A DNA stretch of 64,000 bases from Deltaproteobacteria bacterium (lineage in GTDB: Bacteria > Myxococcota_A > Polyangia > Haliangiales > JADYYK01), in contig JADYYK010000137.1 in NCBI GenBank assembly GCA_020853705.1, positions 1 through 64,000 of the forward strand. Reading direction: 5' to 3'. Positions 44,695 through 52,336 of the stretch are shown here, in pieces. The translations under genes and the position numbers were made by a program. The notes under the pieces were generated by a model. The model saw only the letters and a program-made list of their open reading frames with translations. It did not search any database and was not told the DNA's origin. Within the stretch, counting starts at the first letter, position 1. Each line of letters starts with the position of its first letter.

Positions 44695-44723
44695 TCCCCG
44701 CGCGCGCTGGTGGCGGGCCTGGT

Positions 44724-44763
44724 CGAAAATTTCGCGCGCGAAATTTTTGACGGGAGGCACTAG
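44724..44763 (+). repeat. 40-bp intergenic repeat with a 22-bp perfect palindrome
   Basis: The sequence 44726-44747 is a perfect palindrome (AAAATTT, CGCGCGCG, AAATTTT) followed by GACGGGAGGCACTAG. A second copy lies at 50062-50101 with 32 of 40 positions the same. The palindrome may also act as a terminator or operator; the end of the repeat supplies the TAGGCT box of truA. Confidence 0.75.
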
Positions 44764-44775
44764 GCTGCTGCCCGC

Positions 44776-45642
44776 GTGCGCAACCTCCGGCTGGTGATCG
44801 AGTACGACGGCACCAACTATCAGGGTTGGCAGCTGCAGCCGCCGCCTCAGCCCACGGTGCAGGGCGCGCTGGAGACCGTGTTCCGCGACCTCACCGGCGA
44901 GCCCGCGCTGCGCGTGCGCGGCGCCGGGCGCACCGACGCCGGGGTCCACGCCCGCGGCCAGGTCGCCAACTTCTTCACCGAGAGCAGCATCCCGGCGCGC
45001 GGCCTCATGCTGGGTGCCAACAGCCGGCTGCCACGCGACATCGTGGTGCTGTCGTGTGAGGACGTGGCGCTCGACTTCGACGCGCGCCGCTGTGCGCGCG
45101 GCAAGATCTACCGCTATGGCATCGTCAACCGGCTGGTGCGCAGCGCGCGCGACGACCGCTACCTGTGGCACGTGCGCTTCCCGCTCGAGCTGGCGCCGAT
45201 GCAGGAGGCCGCCCGGCACCTCATCGGGCGCCATGACTTCCGCGCCTTCCGCGCCGCCAACTGCGAGCGCGAGAACACCGTGCGCACGGTGCGGCGGATC
45301 GACGTCACGCGCGGGGACGATGACCGGATCTGGATCGAGGTCGAGGCCACCGCGTTCCTCAAGAACATGGTGCGCATCATCGCCGGGACCCTGGTCAGCG
45401 TCGGCCTCGGGCAGCTGACCCCGTCCGACGTCGCCAGCGTGCTGGCCGCGGGCGACCGCCGCCGCGCCGGCATGACCGCCCCGGCGCAAGGCCTCGAGAT
45501 GGTCCGCGTACTCTATGACCCGAGCGGCACCCCACCCCCCGAGTGGATCGAGACCGAGCGCGAGCCCCGTCGCAAGGGCGCGCCCCCGCCAGGTGTCGAT
45601 GTCCCAGTACCAGTCGATGATGACGAGGATGATGACGAATAG
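44776..45642 (+). CDS. truA: tRNA pseudouridine synthase A
   Basis: Makes pseudouridine at positions 38-40 of the tRNA anticodon arm. 288 residues, with catalytic Asp in RGAGRTDAGVHARGQV and family motifs NYQGWQLQP, YRYGI and FLKNMVRIIAGTLVSVG. The C-terminus is extended by about 30 residues ending in an acidic run (DDDEDDDE), absent from most TruA. GTG 44776 has no Shine-Dalgarno; TAGGCT at 44761-44766, 9 nt upstream, suggests a very short leader. Confidence 0.95.
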   Translation: MRNLRLVIEYDGTNYQGWQLQPPPQPTVQGALETVFRDLTGEPALRVRGAGRTDAGVHARGQVANFFTESSIPARGLMLGANSRLPRDIVVLSCEDVALDFDARRCARGKIYRYGIVNRLVRSARDDRYLWHVRFPLELAPMQEAARHLIGRHDFRAFRAANCERENTVRTVRRIDVTRGDDDRIWIEVEATAFLKNMVRIIAGTLVSVGLGQLTPSDVASVLAAGDRRRAGMTAPAQGLEMVRVLYDPSGTPPPEWIETEREPRRKGAPPPGVDVPVPVDDDEDDDE

Positions 45643-45735
45643 TGATCTCAGCTACTTAGCGGATGTGCGCCCGCGCACCCGCGAGCTGATTTTCGCTGTA
45701 AGCTCGTCGGCCTCCACACGTTTTGGGAGAGTGTG

Positions 45736-46356
45736 TTGATCTCCGAGCAGGCCGAGGCGCAGCTCCTCGAGGAGGAGCGCAGGCTGATCGAGCGCGCCCA
45801 GGCCGGCGACCGCGACGCCATCCGCCCGCTCTTCGAGCGCTTCGCGGAGCCGCTGTACTCGGGGGTCATCTTGCCGCGGCTGGGCGACGCCGCCACGGCC
45901 GAGGACGTCCTCAAGGACACCTTCCTCACCGCCATCGAGAAGATTGGCCAGTTCCGCTGGCAGGGGCGCACCGTCTATGTCTGGCTCAGGCAGATCGCGA
46001 CCAACAAGGTGATCGACGTGCACCGGCGCACCGCCCGGGCGGGTCGGCTGGCGCATGCGCTGGCCGAGGAGCTCGAGACCACCACGGTGCCGACCACCTC
46101 GGCCGACGTGGCGCTGATCTCGGCCGAGGAGTCGCGCATCAACCGGGGGCGCATCGCCACCGCCATGGAGGCGCTGTCGCCGCGCTACCGGGAGGCCATC
46201 CGGCTGCGCCTCATCGAGGAGCAGCCGCGCGAGGCCTGCGCCGCCGCGATGAAGGTGTCGCTGGGCAACTTCGACGTCCTGCTTTTCCGCGCCGTGCGCG
46301 CGTTTCGCAAGAGCTTCGGCGACCCGATGGGTGCCGAGGGCGAGGACTCCGCCTGA
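45736..46356 (+). CDS. ECF-type RNA polymerase sigma factor
   Basis: 206-residue sigma-70-family factor. Region 2 includes DVLKDTFLTAIEKIGQFRW and VYVWLRQIATNKVIDVHRR (core and -10 recognition); region 4 includes ALSPRYREAIRLRLIEEQPREACAAAM. TTG 45736 lies 6 nt after GGAG; GTG 45733 is equally in frame. A TAAGCT box lies about 35 nt upstream. It is first of a four-gene unit with a membrane protein and two lipoprotein-like proteins that overlap each other, so the factor probably responds to an envelope signal through its neighbour. Confidence 0.9.
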   Translation: MISEQAEAQLLEEERRLIERAQAGDRDAIRPLFERFAEPLYSGVILPRLGDAATAEDVLKDTFLTAIEKIGQFRWQGRTVYVWLRQIATNKVIDVHRRTARAGRLAHALAEELETTTVPTTSADVALISAEESRINRGRIATAMEALSPRYREAIRLRLIEEQPREACAAAMKVSLGNFDVLLFRAVRAFRKSFGDPMGAEGEDSA

Positions 46357-46396
46357 TGTTCGAGTGCATGCAGCTGGATCACGAGGATAGCCGCCA

Positions 46397-47194
46397 GTGA
46401 ACGAGAAGCCTCCATACGACGCGCCCCCAGGCGCCACCGGCAGCGACGCCGACAGCGGCGCCGAGCCCGAGCCCACCGCCGAGGAGCTCGCGCGCGCGGC
46501 CTCGCTGGCGCGCCTGGTCGACCGCATCAGCGCGGGCGAGCCGCCCCCTCCGGCGATGCCGGCGGAGGACCGCCTGCTGCTGGACGCCGCCGCGATGATC
46601 CACGCCGCCCACCAGCCGCGCCAGCTGCCTGCGCGCAAGGTCAACGAGCTGGTCGCCGCCGCGCTGGCCCAGCCCGACGCCGAGCCGCGGCGCAGCTCTC
46701 GCAAGGCCGGACCGGACAAGACCGAGCCGGGCTTCGTGGGTCCGGTCTTGCTCGCCTTCCCCGGGGGCGCGCGCCGTGAGGCCGCGACCGCCACGGCGCC
46801 GGGGGACGCCGACGCCGACCTCAGCGCCGCGCCTGAGCGCGGCAGCGCGAGCGGGATCGACCTGCGTCCGCGCAGCACGCGGCTGCGCGTCATGGTCGGC
46901 ACCGTGGTGCTGGCGATGGCCGCCGCGCTTGCGCTGTGGGTGTGGTCGGCGCGGCAGAACCGCCTCGGCGCCGGGCGCCCGGGCGGAGCCGGCCTGGCCA
47001 CCGGGAGCGGCCTGGGTCAGAAGCTGCGCTCGCGCTCGGCGGGCTCGCTGCTGGGTGGCCCCATCGCCAGCGCCGAGTCGGGCAACGCGCGCGCGCGCAT
47101 GGATCTGGTGTTCGCCGACCGGCTCAGCGGCTATCGCGAGGTCGTGTTCCGCGGCCGGGCCCGCCGTGGCGTGGCCACCGAGGTGTCGCCATGA
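46397..47194 (+). CDS. putative anti-sigma factor, single-pass membrane protein
   Basis: 265-residue protein directly after the ECF sigma gene. The N-terminal ~165 residues are cytoplasmic: acidic and Pro-rich, then two or three short amphipathic helices (AEELARAASLARLVDRISAG, DRLLLDAAAMIHAAHQ). One membrane helix (VMVGTVVLAMAAALALWVW) and a periplasmic Gly/Ser/Arg-rich tail follow. There is no HxxxCxxC zinc motif, so it is not a ZAS-type anti-sigma; the assignment rests on position and topology. GTG 46397 has GAGGA upstream. It overlaps the next gene by 4 nt (ATGA). Confidence 0.65.
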   Translation: MNEKPPYDAPPGATGSDADSGAEPEPTAEELARAASLARLVDRISAGEPPPPAMPAEDRLLLDAAAMIHAAHQPRQLPARKVNELVAAALAQPDAEPRRSSRKAGPDKTEPGFVGPVLLAFPGGARREAATATAPGDADADLSAAPERGSASGIDLRPRSTRLRVMVGTVVLAMAAALALWVWSARQNRLGAGRPGGAGLATGSGLGQKLRSRSAGSLLGGPIASAESGNARARMDLVFADRLSGYREVVFRGRARRGVATEVSP

Positions 47195-47784
47195 AGCGGG
47201 GGGCGGCGTTGTGGACGGCGCTGGGCCTCGGCCTGGTGCTGGCCCTCGGGGCGGGCGCCGGCGTCATCGGTTGCGGCCGCGGCGAGCGCAAGCCAGAGCC
47301 AGGTTCATCGACCAACCAGGTCGAGGGACCGCCGCTGGATCGCAAGCTGATGCTGTCGCTGGCGACCGCGCGTGCATATCACCACCAGGCCGACGTCTAC
47401 GTCGCCGACGGCAACAACGAGGCGGCGCTCGACGTGGTGCGCAAGATCACACAGATGACATGGCCAGATGCACCCGAGGCTCAGGAGGCGCTGGATGACG
47501 CCTTCGCGCGCCTGGCCAAGCTGGAGCTGGCCGCCGGTCGCGCCGAGGAGGCGCTGGCGATCGCCAAGCGACGCCTGGAGGCTCCGGTGGCAGAGTCGTT
47601 CTTCCGGTCCAACCTGATCAGCGTGCAGGGCGAGCTCCTGAAGGCGCGCGCCGAGCAGCTGGACGCCACTGACCGTGGCGCCGCCAGCGCGCTCCGGCGT
47701 GAGGCCATCGCGACGTTCCAGCGCGCCATCGAGATGAACGAGCGGCTGCAGCTGCGCCTGCTCGAGGAGGAGACGCAGCCGTGA
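47191..47784 (+). CDS. TPR-like helical lipoprotein
   Basis: Predicted lipoprotein of 197 residues, third gene of the ECF operon. Signal peptide with lipobox GVIGC, lipidation Cys28, then an entirely helical mature part with TPR-like spacing (ALDDAFARLAKLELAAGRAEEALAIAKRRL). ATG 47191 overlaps the anti-sigma stop, and its own stop overlaps the next start (GTGA), so the three products are translationally coupled. It may relay the envelope signal to the membrane anti-sigma; inferred only from context. Confidence 0.7.
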   Translation: MKRGAALWTALGLGLVLALGAGAGVIGCGRGERKPEPGSSTNQVEGPPLDRKLMLSLATARAYHHQADVYVADGNNEAALDVVRKITQMTWPDAPEAQEALDDAFARLAKLELAAGRAEEALAIAKRRLEAPVAESFFRSNLISVQGELLKARAEQLDATDRGAASALRREAIATFQRAIEMNERLQLRLLEEETQP

Positions 47785-48293
47785 CCGGGCCACACCAGCA
47801 CCACCGCCCAAGGACGCGGGCGCATGGGGCCCTCGCGGCGCTGTTCGTGCTCGGCCTCCTCGGCAGCGGCTTCGCCCTCGGCGGCGGCTGCGCCGCCGGC
47901 CGCCCACACGGAGCGACCACCGGCGGCGCCGGCGAACCGCAGGGCCGCCGCGGCGCCCTCCAGGCGCGCGTCCGCGAGCTGCGCGCCCAGATCCAGGACA
48001 GCTCCAACCAGCTCGGCCTGCCGCGCAGCACCGGCGCCGGCTTCCCGCCAGTGGCGCCGCAGGACGGCTCACCCGAGGCCTCCCCCGGCACCAGCCCGAT
48101 GCCGATGCCGATGCCCATGGCGCGCGGCAGCAAGTGCGAGCGCGTGTGCGACCTGGCCGAGGCCATCTGCCAGGACGCCGACGAGATCTGCAAGATCGCC
48201 GACGAGCTCGGCGACGACGACTCCCGCCAGGCCTGCGACGACTCGCAAGGCAGCTGCCGCGCAGCGACCCAGCGCTGTCGCGGCTGCCGCTAG
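47781..48293 (+). CDS. Cys-rich exported protein of the ECF operon
   Basis: 170 residues, last gene of the operon; GTG 47781 overlaps the previous stop by 4 nt. A hydrophobic signal (ALAALFVLGLLGSGFALGGGC) with a lipobox-like GGGC, a helical Arg/Gln segment and a Met-Pro repeat (MPMPMPM, from CCGATG hexamers) precede a C-terminal domain with about 8 Cys in pairs (CERVCDLAEAICQDADEIC, CRAATQRCRGC). The Cys spacing looks like a small disulfide-bonded helical bundle and could be metal- or redox-sensing. No family recognised. Confidence 0.65.
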   Translation: MTGPHQHHRPRTRAHGALAALFVLGLLGSGFALGGGCAAGRPHGATTGGAGEPQGRRGALQARVRELRAQIQDSSNQLGLPRSTGAGFPPVAPQDGSPEASPGTSPMPMPMPMARGSKCERVCDLAEAICQDADEICKIADELGDDDSRQACDDSQGSCRAATQRCRGCR

Positions 48294-48332
48294 ACACCCA
48301 GCGCATCCCACACACCTCGATCTCCGCATGGG

Positions 48333-48500
<168 letters not shown>

Positions 48501-48565
48501 TTGGCTCGTTCTCGGCGCATGCGCGTGTGCATCCCGCCGTGTTTCGCCGTCCTGTATGATGCGGC

Positions 48566-50050
48566 GTGCTTTCAGGGCGGGCGCGCGCAGCGGGGCCTTC
48601 GAGGGCGCTCCTCGGGGCGCTGGCGCTGGCCGCCTGTGTCGCGACGCCGACACCCGCGCTGGCGACGCCCTTCATGCCCGACCCAGTGGGGCCGCGCGCG
48701 ATCGGTCGGGCTGGCGCGGTCACCGCGTCGGCCGACGATCCGTGGACGCTCGCGGTCACGCCCGCCGGCCTGGTCCACGACCGCGGCGGCGACGGTCTCG
48801 AGCTCGGCGCCAGCCTGGGGTTGCACGCCACCCGACTCTCCTATGGCCGGGTCGGCGTCGACCCGCAGCTGCGCTTCCCCCTCGCCGAGAGCCGCACCGG
48901 CGTCACCAGCCTGCCCAGCTTCGGCGTCCGCCTCGGCCTGCTCGGCGGTCGCCTGGCCTTCGGCGCCGCGCGCTTCATCGCCTCGCGCGAGGAGCTCGGC
49001 TACCCGCGCAGCCCCGCCACCACCCCGCGCGCCATCGACGATCCGCAGCGCTACCTGGTCCGCGCCCTGACCAGCGAGCGCACCGTGTGGGCGCTCGGGG
49101 TGGCCGCGCGCCCGCTCAGCTGGTTCGGCCTCGGCGCCAGCTTCAGCATCAGCCAGCTCAGCTTCGACTTCAGCCGTGACGGCTGGGTCGGCGGCACCGG
49201 CGACCTCGCGCGCAGCGAGGATCCCCGCCTCGATCTCCCCACCCAGGTGTCGCTCGCCGACGACGTGGTGCCCGCGCTCGCGCTCGGCATCAAGCTCCGC
49301 CCGCCCCACTCCCGGCTCGGCCTGGCCCTCGCGCTGGAGCTGCCGTGGGATGCCAGCCTCAGCGGCCGCGCCACCATCGGCGCCACCCGCGGCGCCCCCG
49401 CCGGCCTGCGCTCGGTCCACGCCGAGGGCCTCGGCGAGGTTCGCCTGGCCCGCGCCCTCCCCATCGTCGCCCGCTCCGGCGTGCGACTCGCTGGCGCCCG
49501 CGCCGATCTCGAGCTCGACGCCGAGCTCTGCCACCTGCCCAGCACCGGCAGCTGGAGCGCGCGCGCGACCGATCTGCGCCTGGTCGGGGTCGACTTCGCC
49601 GCTCAGAGCAGCGTCACCGAGCTTGCGAGCGTCCCCCTGGCCCTGGCCACCCGGACCCGCTACCGCATCGCCCTCGGCAGCGACCTCGTGCTGGTGCCCG
49701 GCTTCATGATCGTGCGCCTGGGCTGGGCCCTGACCTCGGCCAGCGCCCCCGCCGCGCTGCGCACCGCGGCCTCGGCGCAGGGCCAGACCCAGGCCCTGGC
49801 GGTCGGCCTCGCCGTGCACAGCGCGGGCCTGCGCCTCGAGGTCGGCTGGCAGCACACCCTGGTGACCCGGACCGCCACCCGCGCCTCGGCCTGGCGACAC
49901 TGGAACCCGCTGGCCCAGGACAACAGCGAGGACGTCGGCTCCGGCGACTACAGCAGCGCCGAGGACCTGGTCGGCGTCGGCCTCAGCATCGACGTCGGCG
50001 CCGCCCGGCGCGCCTTCGCCCCACCCCCCGAGCCGCCGCTCGAGGACTGA
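48566..50050 (+). CDS. FadL-like outer-membrane protein
   Basis: 494-residue predicted beta-barrel. A signal peptide (to about residue 33, ending PALA) precedes AIGRAGAVTASADDPWTLAVTPAGL, the hatch-like N-terminal pattern of FadL/OmpP1 long-chain fatty-acid channels (normally G.G.A..A.ADD...NPAGL). Amphipathic strands run throughout (e.g. FGVRLGLLGGRLAFGAARFIA). It could import hydrophobic substrates; a link to the FadR-Etf genes is possible but unproven. GTG 48566 is 5 nt after TATGAT (48555-48560), hinting at a leaderless start. A hexanucleotide array lies immediately upstream. Confidence 0.75.
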   Translation: MLSGRARAAGPSRALLGALALAACVATPTPALATPFMPDPVGPRAIGRAGAVTASADDPWTLAVTPAGLVHDRGGDGLELGASLGLHATRLSYGRVGVDPQLRFPLAESRTGVTSLPSFGVRLGLLGGRLAFGAARFIASREELGYPRSPATTPRAIDDPQRYLVRALTSERTVWALGVAARPLSWFGLGASFSISQLSFDFSRDGWVGGTGDLARSEDPRLDLPTQVSLADDVVPALALGIKLRPPHSRLGLALALELPWDASLSGRATIGATRGAPAGLRSVHAEGLGEVRLARALPIVARSGVRLAGARADLELDAELCHLPSTGSWSARATDLRLVGVDFAAQSSVTELASVPLALATRTRYRIALGSDLVLVPGFMIVRLGWALTSASAPAALRTAASAQGQTQALAVGLAVHSAGLRLEVGWQHTLVTRTATRASAWRHWNPLAQDNSEDVGSGDYSSAEDLVGVGLSIDVGAARRAFAPPPEPPLED

Positions 50051-50061
50051 GTGCCCCTCGG

Positions 50062-50101
50062 CGAAGGTTTCACCCGCGGAACTTCTGACGGGCGGCACTA
50101 G
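50062..50101 (+). repeat. second copy of the 40-bp intergenic repeat
   Basis: Matches 44724-44763 at 32 of 40 positions, strongest at the right end (GACGGG, then GGCACTAG). The central palindrome is decayed here. It runs directly into the tandem hairpins at 50099. Confidence 0.7.
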
Positions 50102-50214
50102 CAGGCTGTTGAGAAAGGCTGGAAGCCTTTCTCAACGGCCTGCTATCCCCCTGATTTCCGGATAGCAGGATTGTTGAGAACCGCGCCGAAGGCGCGTTTC
50201 TCAACAACCTGCTA
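50099..50214. terminator. two tandem hairpins, probably a bidirectional terminator or MITE-like element
   Basis: Hairpin A (50099-50145) and hairpin B (50163-50214) both begin TAGCAGG, contain GTTGAGAA and end CCTGCTA. The right arm of A and left arm of B also pair with each other (TGCTATCC with GGATAGCA, 50141-50167), so the folds are mutually exclusive. Located between convergent genes. The ends resemble insertion-sequence or MITE termini, but there is no transposase. Confidence 0.65.
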
Positions 50215-50240
50215 GCCGGCGCGCGCCCGCCCCGGCCCGG

Positions 50241-50672
50241 CTACTTCTTCTTCGCCAGCGCCGCGGTCTTGGGCTTCGGCTTGCTGTCGAGGGCGTCGTC
50301 GATCTCGACCAGCAGGCCCCACAGCACGCCCACGATGGGCGCGAACACGAAGGTGTGATCGGTCAGCGGCCGGCTGCCCAGTGACGCCACTGACAGCCGT
50401 GGATCACCCAGCGCGTGGTGCGCCAGCGCATACAGCCCCACGCAGACCCCGAAGCCGAAGATCCCCTTCAGCGCCGAGGTCCACACCGTGGTCTCCTTGT
50501 CGATCAGGTTGCGCCAGATCGGGCGCCCCGCGATCAGCCCCACCACCAGGCCGACCGCCCCGTACAGGAGGTACTTCCAGGCGCTGCCCGAGAGCCCCAG
50601 CCGGTACGCGCCATAGCCCAGCGCGCCGCCGATCAGTCCGCCCTTCAGGATGCCGAGCCCGAGCGCCTTCAT
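50241..50672 (-). CDS. small integral membrane protein
   Basis: 143 residues from ATG 50672, with AGGAGG upstream and a TATACT box at 50690-50695. Gly/Leu-rich predicted helices: GLGILKGGLIGGALGYGAYRLG, KYLLYGAVGLVVGLIAGR, IFGFGVCVGLYALAHH and FVFAPIVGVLWGLLVEI, i.e. three or four membrane segments, and a Lys-rich cytoplasmic C-terminus (KPKPKTAALAKKK). No family recognised. Confidence 0.7.
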   Translation of the reverse strand: MKALGLGILKGGLIGGALGYGAYRLGLSGSAWKYLLYGAVGLVVGLIAGRPIWRNLIDKETTVWTSALKGIFGFGVCVGLYALAHHALGDPRLSVASLGSRPLTDHTFVFAPIVGVLWGLLVEIDDALDSKPKPKTAALAKKK

Positions 50673-50814
50673 GCGACCTCCTGCCCTCAGTATAGCCGCC
50701 ACACGCTGTCGCGCTATGCGACGTGTGTCATGCGACCCGCACCACGCGGCCATCGCGGCGCCCGGCGAGGATGGGGCGAGGATGGGGCGAGGACGCCGAC
50801 CAGGAGCGGCGGGG

Positions 50815-52290
50815 CTAGGGCGTCCGAGGATCAGGCGCGCCTGGCGCGGGCTGCACCGGCGCCGCCGACGCGGCGGCGGTCGCCGCCTTGGCCTTGCTGT
50901 CGATGCGCTGGAACGCCGCCATGCGCTCGGCCACGGTGCGCTTGAAGGCGTCCTGGGCCCCCTTGGGCACCGGCACGTCACGCCGCATCTTGACCTTCTG
51001 CGGATCGACGTAGCTGCCGTTCTCCTTGAGCATGAAGTGCAGGTGCGGCCCGGTCGACAGCCCGGTGGTGCCGACATAGCCGATGACCTGCTTCTGCTTG
51101 ACCACCTGGCCGAGCTTGAGCCCCTTGGCGAACTTGCTGAGGTGCATGTAGCCCGAGGTCAGCCCGCCGGCGTGCTTGATCTCGAGGTAGTTGCCCTTGC
51201 CGCGCGACTGCGCCTCGGCCAGCTTCACGGTGACGGTGCCGTCGGCGGTCGACCACACCGGCGTGCCCACCGGCGCCGCGAAGTCGGTGCCCATGTGACC
51301 GCGTGTGATGTGCAGGATGGGGTGCATGCGCTTGGGGTTGAAGCCGCTGGAGATCCGCACGAAGCGCAGCGGCGTCTTGAGCATGCTCTTGACGATGTTC
51401 TGCCCCTTGTCGTCGTAGTAGCTGCCCTTCTTCCCTGGGGCGCCCTCGGCCTGGAAGTAGAAGGCCCGGTAGGTGCCGACCTTGCCCGAGTACTCGGCGG
51501 CCAGCAGCTTGCCGTAGTTGATGTGCTTGCCGTCCAGCGACTGCTTCTCGATCACGACCTTGTAGGAGTCGCCGGGATGCTGGTCGGTGTAGAAGTTGAT
51601 GTCCCACGCGAAGACATCGACGATGGTGCCCACCAGCGCGGTCGACTCGCCGGTCTTCTTGATGGTCTCGTACAGGGTGCCGTCGATGGGGCCACCGATC
51701 TCGACGATCTGGGTGTCGACCGGCTTCTCGTTGCGGCGCGCGGTGAACGCACCGTCGGCGCCACGCTCGACCTCGTAGGTCACCAGCAGGCTGGCGACGT
51801 ACTCGAAGCGCTCCAGCTCGCCCTCGGGGTTGTAGCCCAGCGCGTAGGTCTGGCCCTCGCGCACGCTGCGGAAGTCGAACACCCCGGTCATCGCCTTGAT
51901 GATGGCGGCCTGCTCCTGGCGGTCGATCCCCTCGCGCGTCAGTACGCTCGACAGGGTGTCTTTCTTCTCCACCGCGCCCGTCACCATGCGCAGGTTGTCA
52001 TCATCATCGGCATCCGCGCCCGCCCCGGTGCCGCCGCCACCTCCACCACCTGCATCCCCGCCACCCGCCGCCACCTCGCCGCCACCGCCCCCACCCCCCG
52101 CATCGCCGCCGCCAGCAGCCACCGCGCCGCCGCCATCCGCACCCGCGCCGCCCGGGCTGGCCACCGGTGCCCCGGCCGCCTTGGCCGTGCCGCTCGACTT
52201 CTTGCCGCCGCACCCGGCAGCACCCGACGCGCCGGCAGCCCCCAGTACGGCCAGCCACAACCACTTCGATGTCGACCGCGTTCGCGTCAT
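50815..52290 (-). CDS. M23-family metallopeptidase lipoprotein
   Basis: Predicted peptidoglycan endopeptidase or scaffold of 491 residues. The ATG at 52290 starts a signal peptide with lipobox GAAGC (lipidation Cys27), followed by a long Gly/Ala low-complexity linker (about 28-95). An OapA/LysM-like module comes next (SSVLTREGIDRQEQAAIIKAM, FRSVREGQTYAL). The C-terminal LytM/M23 domain has the zinc ligands intact: HMGTD (HxxxD) and GPHLHF (HxH), with the family motif ISSGFNPKRMHPI. It is therefore probably an active enzyme like MepM. It lies 46 nt after recN on the minus strand. Confidence 0.92.
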   Translation of the reverse strand: MTRTRSTSKWLWLAVLGAAGASGAAGCGGKKSSGTAKAAGAPVASPGGAGADGGGAVAAGGGDAGGGGGGGEVAAGGGDAGGGGGGGTGAGADADDDDNLRMVTGAVEKKDTLSSVLTREGIDRQEQAAIIKAMTGVFDFRSVREGQTYALGYNPEGELERFEYVASLLVTYEVERGADGAFTARRNEKPVDTQIVEIGGPIDGTLYETIKKTGESTALVGTIVDVFAWDINFYTDQHPGDSYKVVIEKQSLDGKHINYGKLLAAEYSGKVGTYRAFYFQAEGAPGKKGSYYDDKGQNIVKSMLKTPLRFVRISSGFNPKRMHPILHITRGHMGTDFAAPVGTPVWSTADGTVTVKLAEAQSRGKGNYLEIKHAGGLTSGYMHLSKFAKGLKLGQVVKQKQVIGYVGTTGLSTGPHLHFMLKENGSYVDPQKVKMRRDVPVPKGAQDAFKRTVAERMAAFQRIDSKAKAATAAASAAPVQPAPGAPDPRTP

Positions 52291-52336
52291 CTCGTCTCTC
52301 TTCAGTGCTCCAAGCTCCAGGCTGAGGCCTGCCTGC

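Noticed and set aside
50099..50214. Complete insertion sequence
   Set aside because: The ends look like IS or MITE termini, but only about 116 bp lie between them and no transposase is present.
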